In this document: piece by piece, positions 16,081-25,095 of the stretch
Layout: the number at the start of each line of letters is the position of its first letter
Numbering within the stretch: position 1 is the first letter of the stretch
Source of the DNA: Dichotomicrobium thermohalophilum
GTDB lineage: Bacteria > Pseudomonadota > Alphaproteobacteria > Rhizobiales > Rhodomicrobiaceae
DNA length: 64,000 nucleotides
Direction of reading: 5' to 3'
Assembly: GCF_003550175.1 (NCBI RefSeq)
Contig: NZ_QXDF01000001.1
Location: forward strand, 1,822,501-1,886,500
The notes under the pieces: model-generated
What the model was told of the DNA's origin: nothing
Database searches by the model: none
What the model saw: the letters and a program-made list of their open reading frames with translations, nothing else
Position numbers and translations under genes: made by a program

Positions 16081-17376
16081 TTAGGCGCTGCGTTGGAGGA
16101 TGGCAATGAAAAACCCGTCCGTGCCATGGCTGGCCGGTGTCAGCAGCAGCGAATCCCCGTTCCCTGTGGCGGCGCTGCCGGGGAACGAGGCGCTCAGTGT
16201 TTCACGCCAGACCTGCGCGAGCGGCACCGGCGCAAAGTCCGAATACTCAGCCAGGAACCATGCGGCTTGCGCGTCGTTCTCGCTGGGCAGCACCGAACAG
16301 GTCACATAGACCAGCCACCCGCCAGGCTTCACCAGCGGCGCGGACTGCGCCAGTACAGCCCGCTGCTCGGCATGGCGCTTTTCCAGTGCCTGCGGCGACA
16401 GCCGCCATTTCGCATCCGGCCGCCGGCGCCACGCGCCAGAGCCGCTGCACGGGGCATCGACGAACACGATATCCATCCGCTCGCGAAGCTCTTCGAGCGC
16501 CGATTCGTTGCCCGCGGGAAGAACCTGAACATTCCGCGCGCCCGCGCGCTTCAGCCGTTCGAAGATCGGGCGCAGCCGCGTCTTGTCGGCGTCGTAGGCA
16601 TAGATCTGCCCCGTATTCTCCATCTGTGCGGCCAGCGCCAGCGTCTTGCCGCCGGCCCCTGCGCAGACATCGGCAACCTGATGGCGCGGGCCGGCGCCGG
16701 CCAGGAGCGCGGCGATCTGAGAGCCTTCGTCCTGCACCTCGAACCAGCCCTTGCCATGCGCCGCATCCGCTTCGATCTTCGGGGCCTTGTGATGGCGCGC
16801 ACGCACCGGCACGCGCACGCCGACCGGCGAGAACGGCGTTTCTTCCGGCGCGTATTCGCGCAGCGCCTTCATCACCTTCGCGCGGTCCGCTTTCAGCGTG
16901 TTCACGCGGACATCAACCGGGGCGCGTTCGGCCAGCGCCGCGCCTTGCGCGACGGCCTCCGCACCGAACGCCGCGCGGAATTCATCCGCCATCCACTCGG
17001 GATAGTTGCCGCGCACCCAGTCCGGGGCATCCGGGTCAAGAGCCGCTATCAGTCCGGCCCGCTCCGCCTCGCTCAGCGGCTCCGGCGCACGTCCGCCTGC
17101 GCACATCGCGTCGATCACCTCAGCCGCCTCGCCCCAGGCATGCGCCAGCACGCCCAGCGCGAGCGCCCTCGGCGTCTCTGCGCCCATCAGGAAGCTCAGA
17201 GAATTGCGCTTGCGCAGCGCATCAAAGACGATGTTGCCGATGGCCGCGCGGTCGCCAGATCCAGCGAAACGATGCGCCCGTCCCCAGTCGCTCAGCGCTT
17301 GTGCCGCAGGCCTGTGGCGATTCAGAATCTCGGCGAGCACCTCGATTGCCGCCTGCAAGCGGGCACCAGGCTGCAT
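16081..17376 (-). CDS. RsmB/Nop2-type RNA m5C methyltransferase
   Basis: A 431-residue protein. An N-terminal NusB-like helical region (AIEVLAEILNRHRPAAQALSDW and following) precedes the methyltransferase domain. SAM-binding motif I is VADVCAGAGGKTLALAA. The catalytic pair of Cys expected for this family is present: FVDAPCSGSGAWRRRPDAKW (motif IV) and LVYVTCSVLPSEND (motif VI). Enzymes of this family form m5C967 in 16S rRNA (RsmB) or modify other sites. In alphaproteobacteria several paralogues exist, so the exact target is not assigned. Confidence 0.9.
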   Translation of the reverse strand: MQPGARLQAAIEVLAEILNRHRPAAQALSDWGRAHRFAGSGDRAAIGNIVFDALRKRNSLSFLMGAETPRALALGVLAHAWGEAAEVIDAMCAGGRAPEPLSEAERAGLIAALDPDAPDWVRGNYPEWMADEFRAAFGAEAVAQGAALAERAPVDVRVNTLKADRAKVMKALREYAPEETPFSPVGVRVPVRARHHKAPKIEADAAHGKGWFEVQDEGSQIAALLAGAGPRHQVADVCAGAGGKTLALAAQMENTGQIYAYDADKTRLRPIFERLKRAGARNVQVLPAGNESALEELRERMDIVFVDAPCSGSGAWRRRPDAKWRLSPQALEKRHAEQRAVLAQSAPLVKPGGWLVYVTCSVLPSENDAQAAWFLAEYSDFAPVPLAQVWRETLSASFPGSAATGNGDSLLLTPASHGTDGFFIAILQRSA

Positions 17377-17415
17377 GGGCGAACCTTTCCGAGCAACTTG
17401 GCGCGCCGCGGGCGC

Positions 17416-18906
<1,491 letters not shown>

Positions 18907-18944
18907 TCACGGACCGGCGCGGCCTCGCGGTGTCTGCATGCACC

Positions 18945-18981
18945 ACGCCCCGGCGCTCGGATTCGAGCGTGACCGGGGCGT
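18945..18981 (-). other. long stem-loop in the guaB leader
   Basis: ACGCCCCGG at one end pairs with CCGGGGCGT at the other, with an inner CGCTCG/CGAGCG stem, making a largely base-paired 37-nt hairpin. It lies between the bactofilin stop (19037) and guaB start (18891), about 55 nt before the guaB ATG on the sense strand. No T-run follows, so a classical terminator is unlikely. It could partly insulate guaB from the bactofilin transcript or shape its leader. Confidence 0.45.
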
Positions 18982-19036
18982 CCTTGTGAGGCACAAATTG
19001 GAGACGGCGTCAATGATCTCAAGCCGCCGCGTGCAT

Positions 19037-19522
19037 TTACCGCCGCAAGAGCCGGCGGCCGCCGCTTTCCTGCTGCTGGGCCGACTGCGCCTGCTGCGTC
19101 TGTTGCGCTTGCTGCTGCGATTGCGCGGCCTGCTGAGTCTCCGACGTTTCGGCCGTGGTCGGCTGCTGCTGGTCAGACTTGCCGTCACCTGCAAAGGTGA
19201 ACGCCTCCGGGTCCTCGGTCCACCTCAGGGTTCCATCATAGCGGGTTCCCATCTCTATGCCGATACCCTGATGATAGATGTCACCTTCGACATGGGCGGT
19301 CGAGTGCAGCATCACCCGCTTGCTGCGGATCGAGCCGGAGACGTTGCCGAACACGATCACCTCGTTGTTGGCGACGATCCCGCCGTCGATGCGGCCCTTT
19401 TCGCTGACGATGAGCGAGGCGCAATACATGTCGCCCTGAAGCTTGCCGTCCAGCTTCAGGTTCCCCTTGGACTTCACGTTCCCGATAATCGTCAGGTCTT
19501 CGCCGATAACAGACTCGCTCAT
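19037..19522 (-). CDS. bactofilin (first of two)
   Basis: 161 residues. The core beta-helix is recognisable from SVIGEDLTIIGNVKSKGNLKLDGKLQGDM and the following short repeats (ASLIVSEKGRIDGGIVANNEVIVFGNVSGSI). These are the stacked GxI/V coils of bactofilins, polymerising cytoskeletal scaffold proteins. The C-terminal 50 residues are very Gln-rich (QQQAQQTQQAQSAQQQ) and presumably disordered. A second bactofilin lies at 32967-33470. Bactofilins recruit cell-wall or polar proteins in alphaproteobacteria; the local partner is unknown. Confidence 0.9.
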   Translation of the reverse strand: MSESVIGEDLTIIGNVKSKGNLKLDGKLQGDMYCASLIVSEKGRIDGGIVANNEVIVFGNVSGSIRSKRVMLHSTAHVEGDIYHQGIGIEMGTRYDGTLRWTEDPEAFTFAGDGKSDQQQPTTAETSETQQAAQSQQQAQQTQQAQSAQQQESGGRRLLRR

Positions 19523-19658
19523 TGTCCACCCTACTCCACGCTTACTTTTTGCCTAGCCTCGGCTCACCATACCCGGCCGTCAGCCCCCATACGCTTTTAG
19601 GCTTCTCTTAGCACTTTCATCGAAAAGTGCAAAGGCGTTCCCTAAGCCCGTTTTCCCC

Positions 19659-20378
19659 TCACGGCGATTTATCAGCCTCTGTGCCCCGAAAGCCCGTCGC
19701 CAGTACGTAGGTTTCGGGCGACTCGGCGCGGCTGGCCTTCGGCTTGACGTGCCGTACACTGGCAAAGGACCGCTTCAGCAGATCGAGCATGTCCCGCTCC
19801 GCTCCGCCCTGAAAGACCTTTGCGAGAAACGTGCCGTCAGGCGCAAGCACGCGCAGGGCGAAGTCGAGCGCGGCCTCGGCAAGCGCGACGGTTCGCAGGT
19901 GATCGGTCTGGCGGTGCCCGGTCGAGGACGGTGCCATGTCGGAGAGCACGACGTCGGCCTTCTGGCCTGCGAGCGCCGCATTGACTGCCTCAAGCCCGGT
20001 GTCCTCCAGGAAATCGCCCTGCAGCACCGTGACATCCGGCAGGGGATTCATCTCCAGAAGGTCGATGGCGATCACCTTGCCGCCCGGCATCACCCGCTGG
20101 GCCGCGACCTGCGACCAGCCGCCGGGCGCCGCGCCGAGGTCCACCACGACGGCGCCCGCCTTCAGAAGCTGATGCTTATCGTCGATCTCGATGAGCTTGT
20201 AGGCCGCGCGGGAGCGGTACCCCTCGCGCCTGGCAGCGGCGACGTAAGGGTCGTTGAGCTGTCGCTGGAGCCAGCGGGTCGAGGATGCTTTGCGGCCCCG
20301 GGCGGTCCTGACGCGCACGGTCATGTCGCGCCGGCCGCGGCCGGAGGCTCCGCGCTTGCCGGATTGCTTGCGTGCCAT
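19659..20378 (-). CDS. rlmE: 23S rRNA 2'-O-ribose methyltransferase (U2552)
   Basis: A 239-residue RrmJ/FtsJ enzyme that methylates U2552 in the ribosomal A-loop. Recognisable by YRSRAAYKLIEIDDKHQLLK (catalytic Lys in SRAAYKL), motif I VVDLGAAPGGWSQVAAQRV, VLSDMAPSSTGHRQTDH with the catalytic Asp, and FLAKVFQGG with the second catalytic Lys. A basic N-terminal extension (KQSGKRGASGRGRRD) is common in alphaproteobacterial homologues. It stands 42 bp downstream of ppx/gppA, a conserved pairing. Confidence 0.96.
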   Translation of the reverse strand: MARKQSGKRGASGRGRRDMTVRVRTARGRKASSTRWLQRQLNDPYVAAARREGYRSRAAYKLIEIDDKHQLLKAGAVVVDLGAAPGGWSQVAAQRVMPGGKVIAIDLLEMNPLPDVTVLQGDFLEDTGLEAVNAALAGQKADVVLSDMAPSSTGHRQTDHLRTVALAEAALDFALRVLAPDGTFLAKVFQGGAERDMLDLLKRSFASVRHVKPKASRAESPETYVLATGFRGTEADKSP

Positions 20379-20420
20379 GATGAACTGTCCGATTTGCTGA
20401 AGGCGCTTGCGCGCCCGGAG

Positions 20421-21620
20421 TTACTTGCGGCGGAAGCGGCGCGTGCGCCGGCGCCAGAGATCGTGCACCCCATCCTCCGCCATCAGCGTGGCAAGGATGC
20501 CTTCCCGCAGGCCACGGTCCGCGACCCGCAGGCGGTCGCAGGTCCAGGCCCGCAGCAACGCCTCAAGGATGGCCGCGCCCGCAACGATGAGATCGGCCCG
20601 CTCGCGCCCGATGCAACCCTGCCGCACACGTTCTTCATGTTTCATCGCGGTCAGGCGCTCCGAAACCGCCCGGACCTGATCGGCGCTCAACCAGCAACCA
20701 TCGACGCGCCGGCGGTCATAGTATTCCAGGCCGAGATGGATACCTGCAATGGTGGTCGCCGTGCCAGAAGTGCCGAGCAGATGCGTGTTGCCGCTGGCAA
20801 TGCGGCCCGAGACGCCGTGCTCCAAGTCGAAATCCTGCAATGCACGATGCACCTCGCGGACCATTGCCTCGAAGGTGCGCTGATCCATCGGCTCGCCGGC
20901 GAACTGCTCGGCCAGCGTGACCACGCCAACCGGCAGGGAAGTCCAGGCTGCGACGCAGTCCTGCGCCCACAACCGGTCATGCGGACGGCGCTTCTGCTGG
21001 TCCTTCATGCAGCGCAGGTCCAGGAAGATCAGCTCGGAGGAGCCCCCGCCGATGTCAAACACCAGCGCGCCATCGCTCTGCCGGTCGATCAGCGAGGCGC
21101 AGCCGCTGACGGCGAGGCGCGCTTCTGTTTCCCGGTCGATGATTTCCAGCTCCAGGCCGGTCTCCTCACGCACCCGCCCGACGAACTCTTCCGCATTGCT
21201 GGCGACGCGGCAGGCTTCGGTGGCGATCAGGCGCGAGCGCTGCACCCCGCGGCGGATCATCTTCTCCGCACAGACCTTGAGGGCGTCAATGGTGCGCCTC
21301 ATCGCCTGTTCCGACAGCGCGCCGCTCTGGGTGATCCCCTCGCCCAGCTTGATGACGCGGGAAAAGGCGTCAACGACGATGAAGCCGCGGCGCGACGGCC
21401 TCGCCACGAGCAGCCTGCAATTGTTGGTGCCGAGGTCGAGCGCCGCGTAGACATGTTCGTCGGGCGAAAATGCCCGGTTTCCGCGGCGACGATTGGAATG
21501 TTGAGTGCGGGCGCCCGACAATGAAGCCGTTGGCACGCTATCGGGGTGATAAGCGGGCTTGCGCTCCTGTGGCCCTTCACTCACAAAAACACGCCTCTTG
21601 TTTTTATCAGATGTCCGCAT
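20421..21620 (-). CDS. Ppx/GppA phosphatase
   Basis: A 399-residue exopolyphosphatase / guanosine pentaphosphate phosphatase-type protein of the ASKHA fold. YAALDLGTNNCRLLVARPS is the first phosphate-binding motif, VFDIGGGSSELIFLDL the second, and GTSGTATTIAGIHLGL the third. The catalytic-type segment is RLIATEACRVASN. The first 50 residues are basic and poorly conserved, so the translation start is uncertain and may lie further downstream. The pairing with rlmE is typical of Hyphomicrobiales. Whether it degrades polyphosphate or pppGpp cannot be told from the sequence. Confidence 0.88.
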   Translation of the reverse strand: MRTSDKNKRRVFVSEGPQERKPAYHPDSVPTASLSGARTQHSNRRRGNRAFSPDEHVYAALDLGTNNCRLLVARPSRRGFIVVDAFSRVIKLGEGITQSGALSEQAMRRTIDALKVCAEKMIRRGVQRSRLIATEACRVASNAEEFVGRVREETGLELEIIDRETEARLAVSGCASLIDRQSDGALVFDIGGGSSELIFLDLRCMKDQQKRRPHDRLWAQDCVAAWTSLPVGVVTLAEQFAGEPMDQRTFEAMVREVHRALQDFDLEHGVSGRIASGNTHLLGTSGTATTIAGIHLGLEYYDRRRVDGCWLSADQVRAVSERLTAMKHEERVRQGCIGRERADLIVAGAAILEALLRAWTCDRLRVADRGLREGILATLMAEDGVHDLWRRRTRRFRRK

Positions 21621-21790
21621 GTCGGACGCCGTGGCGCGCTGCGCTCGGGCGGGCCGGCTTCAAAAGCGCGTTCAGCCTCGCGCAATCGTGCGACGACCGA
21701 CACGTCCGTCAATCACTTTACCCCTTTCGATGTAAAGGTAAAGCATTTGTGTCTTCGCCTAAAGTTGGGACAGGCCCGCACATAATCAAG

Positions 21791-21814
21791 CAGCCGGCGG
21801 AAGGCCGCCGGCTG
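21791..21814 (-). terminator. strong stem-loop after the YARHG gene
   Basis: A perfect 10-bp stem, CAGCCGGCGG with CCGCCGGCTG, encloses four bases 27 bp past the stop of the minus-strand gene at 21841. A weak T-bearing stretch (CTTGATTATG) follows on the minus strand. On the plus strand CTTTTCTCC follows, but no plus-strand gene ends nearby. Confidence 0.6.
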
Positions 21815-21840
21815 CCGCTTTTCTCCACGCAGCGGCGGGC

Positions 21841-22395
21841 CTAGTTACACTGCTTTTCGGCTTCGACCTGCTTGATCAGCTCGACGTTCTGCCATTCGAG
21901 CTCGGACAGGATGTCCTGCGAATCGGAGGTGCAGTCGGAATTGTCGAAATACGCCTTGCCGCGCTCGCTGCGGAAGCAGTAGCCATTGCGGTCGAAGATC
22001 TCGTTCCGGGCGATCCACAGTTCGTCGCAGGTCATCTCGACGAGCTCTTCCTCGACCAGCGCACGCTCCGAGCTGTCGGATATCATGTCGGCCGGGCCCG
22101 TCTCCTCCTGCATGGCATCGGCATCCGGCTCGCCCATGTCCTGTTCATCCATCATGGTGCCGTCCATGCCGTCAGCCTCGGGCGAAGCCGGGTCGACCGG
22201 CTCTTCCATGTCCTGTTCATCCATCACAGCGTCGCCGGTGCCCTGCTCGTCCATCATCTCCATCTGGTCGCTGCCGCCGGGATCGGGCACGCCCTGCTCA
22301 TCTGTGTCCTGCGCCATAGCCGATCCCCCAAACGCAAGAGCCATGACCAAGGCGCCAACATATCCAAAACGCAAAATTGTCATTATTCCCACCAT
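21841..22395 (-). CDS. exported acidic protein with YARHG-type C-terminal domain
   Basis: 184 residues. A signal peptide (MTILRFGYVGALVMALAFGGSAMA) is followed by an acidic low-complexity stretch with recurring MDEQD/MDEQG units (for example MDEQDMEEPVD and MDEQDMGEPDAD). The folded C-terminal domain is of YARHG type: ELVEMTCDELWIARNEIFDRNGYCF, then AYFDNSDC. Four Cys in the domain (CDELW, GYCF, NSDC, KQCN) are probably disulfide-bonded in the periplasm. YARHG domains occur in extracellular proteins of unclear role. Two ATG codons (22395 and 22383) are both possible starts. Confidence 0.75.
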   Translation of the reverse strand: MVGIMTILRFGYVGALVMALAFGGSAMAQDTDEQGVPDPGGSDQMEMMDEQGTGDAVMDEQDMEEPVDPASPEADGMDGTMMDEQDMGEPDADAMQEETGPADMISDSSERALVEEELVEMTCDELWIARNEIFDRNGYCFRSERGKAYFDNSDCTSDSQDILSELEWQNVELIKQVEAEKQCN

Positions 22396-22525
22396 CTGTT
22401 CTTCTGTGTTAAGCGCAAGCCGGCGGATCTGGTGAGTCAATCACCATGCGCAACGCAGTTTCAATTCCGTCCGGCCATTAACCTTTCGTCGCCATCGCGG
22501 ACTGCAGCACAATCAAGGCAAGCTT

Positions 22526-23653
22526 GTGAAAATCAGGACGTTGGCATCGGGGCTTACCCATCTGCTGTTCATAGCGCTGATCGCGCTGGCGGCGGCGAAA
22601 TCCGCGCAGGACTCGGGACGCCCCGAGGCAGAGCCCGGAGCACACCAGCCGGTGCGCGCGGCGGAAGCCAGACTGGCCGAGCAGACGGGAAACATGGTCG
22701 ATGCCGGCCAGAGCAGGACCTTGCCGGCGTCCGCGGACGCCGAAGTCGAACGGGCAGCCGAGGCCCCGGCGGACGACGAAGCAGCGCAAACCGTCGCGCC
22801 GGAGGAACCCGCGCCGAGAGCGAAGCGGGAGCAGACAGAGCCCGCGGCCAAACCGCTTAGCCGCAACGAACGTCTTATGCGCCGGCTGGTGTCCGCTTAT
22901 CCCGCCTTCCTCGCCGGCTACGAGGACAACGCCATCATCTGGCACGACGGCACACGGATGCCGTTCGACGACGGGCGGGAAAAGACCTTCAAGCAGCGCC
23001 TGACCGATCCGGACCTCGAAGACCAGTTCTACGCCGAATATCCGCGCGGCCTGCGCGGTGTGCCGCCGCTCGAAAATGTCGATCCGGGCCGCGTGCGCTA
23101 CGAGCCGTTCTTCGAGAAGATGTACGGCAACTGCAAGGATGACCGGCGGGCGGTCAGCGCGCGGCTGAAGGAGGTTGTCTGGCTGCCGGAGAACTACGGC
23201 AAGACGCTGCGCGTGACCAAGGTGAACGGCGTTGCCGACGCGCTGCAGAAGGTTTCCAACAAGCTGGACAAGCTGCCACAGCGTTTCATGAAATACCTGC
23301 GCCCCAGTGCCGGCACCTATCATTGCCGCACCATCGCCGGGACCGAGCGTTTCAGCGTCCACGCCTTCGGCGCTGCCGTGGATATCAACGCGAAATACGG
23401 CGACTACTGGCGCTGGAGCGGCGCCGAGCCAGGCGAGACTCTGGTCTACCGTAATCGCATCCCCTGGGAAATCGTCGAGATCTTCGAGCAGCACGGCTTC
23501 ATCTGGGGCGGGAAGTGGTATCATTACGACACGCTGCATTTCGAGTACCGGCCGGAATTGCTGAACGGCCCAGCGCCAGAGCCTGTGTCCGCGCCAGCGC
23601 CAGCGCCCCTCCCGGCGAAACGCCCGGTGCCGGAACAGCGCGCCGCGCGCTGA
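22526..23653 (+). CDS. M15-family peptidase (D-Ala-D-Ala carboxypeptidase type), exported
   Basis: 375 residues starting with GTG. An N-terminal signal or anchor (KIRTLASGLTHLLFIALIALAAAKSA) precedes a Glu/Ala/Pro-rich linker to about residue 110. The zinc peptidase domain has SVHAFGAAVDIN (ligands His279 and Asp286) and WYHYDTLHFEYRPEL (third ligand His337), the M15 arrangement of VanY/M15C enzymes that cleave peptidoglycan peptides. The C-terminal tail is Pro/Ala-rich. It is divergent from the YARHG gene, so a shared promoter region of about 130 bp lies upstream. Role in wall turnover is inferred from the family. Confidence 0.82.
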   Translation: MKIRTLASGLTHLLFIALIALAAAKSAQDSGRPEAEPGAHQPVRAAEARLAEQTGNMVDAGQSRTLPASADAEVERAAEAPADDEAAQTVAPEEPAPRAKREQTEPAAKPLSRNERLMRRLVSAYPAFLAGYEDNAIIWHDGTRMPFDDGREKTFKQRLTDPDLEDQFYAEYPRGLRGVPPLENVDPGRVRYEPFFEKMYGNCKDDRRAVSARLKEVVWLPENYGKTLRVTKVNGVADALQKVSNKLDKLPQRFMKYLRPSAGTYHCRTIAGTERFSVHAFGAAVDINAKYGDYWRWSGAEPGETLVYRNRIPWEIVEIFEQHGFIWGGKWYHYDTLHFEYRPELLNGPAPEPVSAPAPAPLPAKRPVPEQRAAR

Positions 23654-23677
23654 TCTCCGGCAAGCGACGGCGACAAG

Positions 23678-24421
23678 ATGTATGACCCCGCCGAACTCGC
23701 CCTGATCGCCGCGGCCTTTTTGATCGCCGGAACCGTGAAGGGTGTCGTCGGCATGGGGATGCCCTCGGTCAGCGTTGCCCTTCTGACCGCGACGCTAGGG
23801 CTGACCAACGGCCTCGCACTCATGGTCATCCCGACGTGTATAACGAATGTCTGGCAGACGGCCTACAGCCCCAACCTGCGCGCTGCACTGCGCCGGCACT
23901 GGCTGTTCCTGAGCACGGCAGTCGTGATGGTGATCCCTGGCGCGACGGCGCTGACCTTCGTCGATGTCGAGCTGCTGTCCGGGGTGCTGGGGGTGGTGCT
24001 GATCCTCTACGCCATAGCGAGCCTGGCGCATTTCCGGCTGGAGATACCGCCGAGGCACGAGACCTGGGCCGGCGCACTGTCAGGCGCCGCGACCGGCGCG
24101 ATTACCGGCATGACCGGGTCGAGCATCGTGCCCGGCGTTATCTTCCTGCAGTCGCTCGGCCTGCCACGCGCTGAACTCGTGCCGGCCATGGGCATGCTGT
24201 TTGGCGCCTGCGCGATCATGCTCGCGCTCACGCTCGGCCAGATCGGCATCGTCACGCGGGAGACGCTGGTAATATCCACCGCCGCGCTCATCCCCGCCCT
24301 TATCGGGATGGAAATCGGCCAACGCCTCGCCAAGCGCCTGTCCGAGTCACTGTTTCGCCGCGTGCTGTTCTACGCGCTGATGCTGCTGGGGCTTTACATC
24401 ATCCTGCGCGCCGTGCTGTGA
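23678..24421 (+). CDS. TauE/SafE family permease (first)
   Basis: A 247-residue integral membrane protein with about eight helices. The opening ALIAAAFLIAGTVKGVVGMGMPSVSVALL is the TauE/SafE half-repeat, with its G-x-G-G/M motif. The repeated half contains GAATGAITGMTGSSIVPGVIFLQSLGL. Members export sulfite, sulfoacetate or other organic anions, or move taurine-related compounds. No substrate is indicated locally. It lies 24 bp after the M15 peptidase, possibly in the same transcript. Confidence 0.85.
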   Translation: MYDPAELALIAAAFLIAGTVKGVVGMGMPSVSVALLTATLGLTNGLALMVIPTCITNVWQTAYSPNLRAALRRHWLFLSTAVVMVIPGATALTFVDVELLSGVLGVVLILYAIASLAHFRLEIPPRHETWAGALSGAATGAITGMTGSSIVPGVIFLQSLGLPRAELVPAMGMLFGACAIMLALTLGQIGIVTRETLVISTAALIPALIGMEIGQRLAKRLSESLFRRVLFYALMLLGLYIILRAVL

Positions 24422-24620
24422 TTCGCGCTCCACGATGGATACCCGATTCTTCAAACGGGATATTGCTTAAAATCTCAGAAGGATAATGGGTCTGGCTTGC
24501 GCGAATATGTCATGCTAGCCTGCCTTCGTGCGATGATTAAGCACAAGTCTCGCGTCAGGATACGAGCCCGCTTCAGCGGCCTCTCCGGGAAACTCAGGGC
24601 GACGAAACAAGGAGGCTCCT

Positions 24621-25034
24621 TTGTATAAACAAATAATGGTTCCCGTAGATCTGACACATGTTGAACATTTGCAAAAAGCTTTGCAGACCGCGGCTGATCT
24701 CGCGAAGCATTACGGCAGTCCGGTCACTTACGTCGGCGTGACGCCGGAAACACCCAGCCCGGTCGCGCATAATCCATCCGAATATGCGCAAAAACTTGAA
24801 GCTTTCGCGCAGGACCAGGCCAGCAAGCATGGCCACGAGGCCTCCTCGAAAGCTTACACAAGCACCGACCCGGCCATCGACATCAACGATACGCTGCTCA
24901 AGGCGGTCCACGAGACGCGGGCAGATCTTGTCGTCATGCAATCGCATATTCCCAACGTGACCGACTACATCTGGCCGTCGCATGGCGGCTCGGTGGCATC
25001 ACACTCTGATGTCTCGGTTTTCCTGGTCCGCTAG
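24621..25034 (+). CDS. universal stress protein (UspA family) upstream of a BCCT transporter
   Basis: A 137-residue alpha/beta protein: MYKQIMVPVDLTHVEHLQKALQTAADLA at the N-terminus and TRADLVVMQSHIPNVTDYIWPSHGGSVASHSDVSVFLVR at the end. The start is TTG at 24621, directly after an optimal GGAGG ribosome site, so the unusual codon is credible. The canonical G-x2-G-x9-G nucleotide loop is only partly recognisable, so ATP binding is uncertain. The BCCT gene begins 61 bp downstream in the same direction. In Halomonas the Usp TeaD is encoded with and regulates the ectoine TRAP transporter TeaABC; by analogy this protein may tune the BCCT carrier. Confidence 0.87.
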   Translation: MYKQIMVPVDLTHVEHLQKALQTAADLAKHYGSPVTYVGVTPETPSPVAHNPSEYAQKLEAFAQDQASKHGHEASSKAYTSTDPAIDINDTLLKAVHETRADLVVMQSHIPNVTDYIWPSHGGSVASHSDVSVFLVR

Positions 25035-25095
25035 GAAATATTTCTCTGGCAAAGCTAAGAAAGCCTGAAAGAAAAAGCAGAACAGGGGAAGAGCA

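Noticed and set aside
19749-21524. 591-codon plus-strand open frame opposite rlmE and ppx/gppA
   Set aside because: Antisense of two recognised genes, with no domain of its own.
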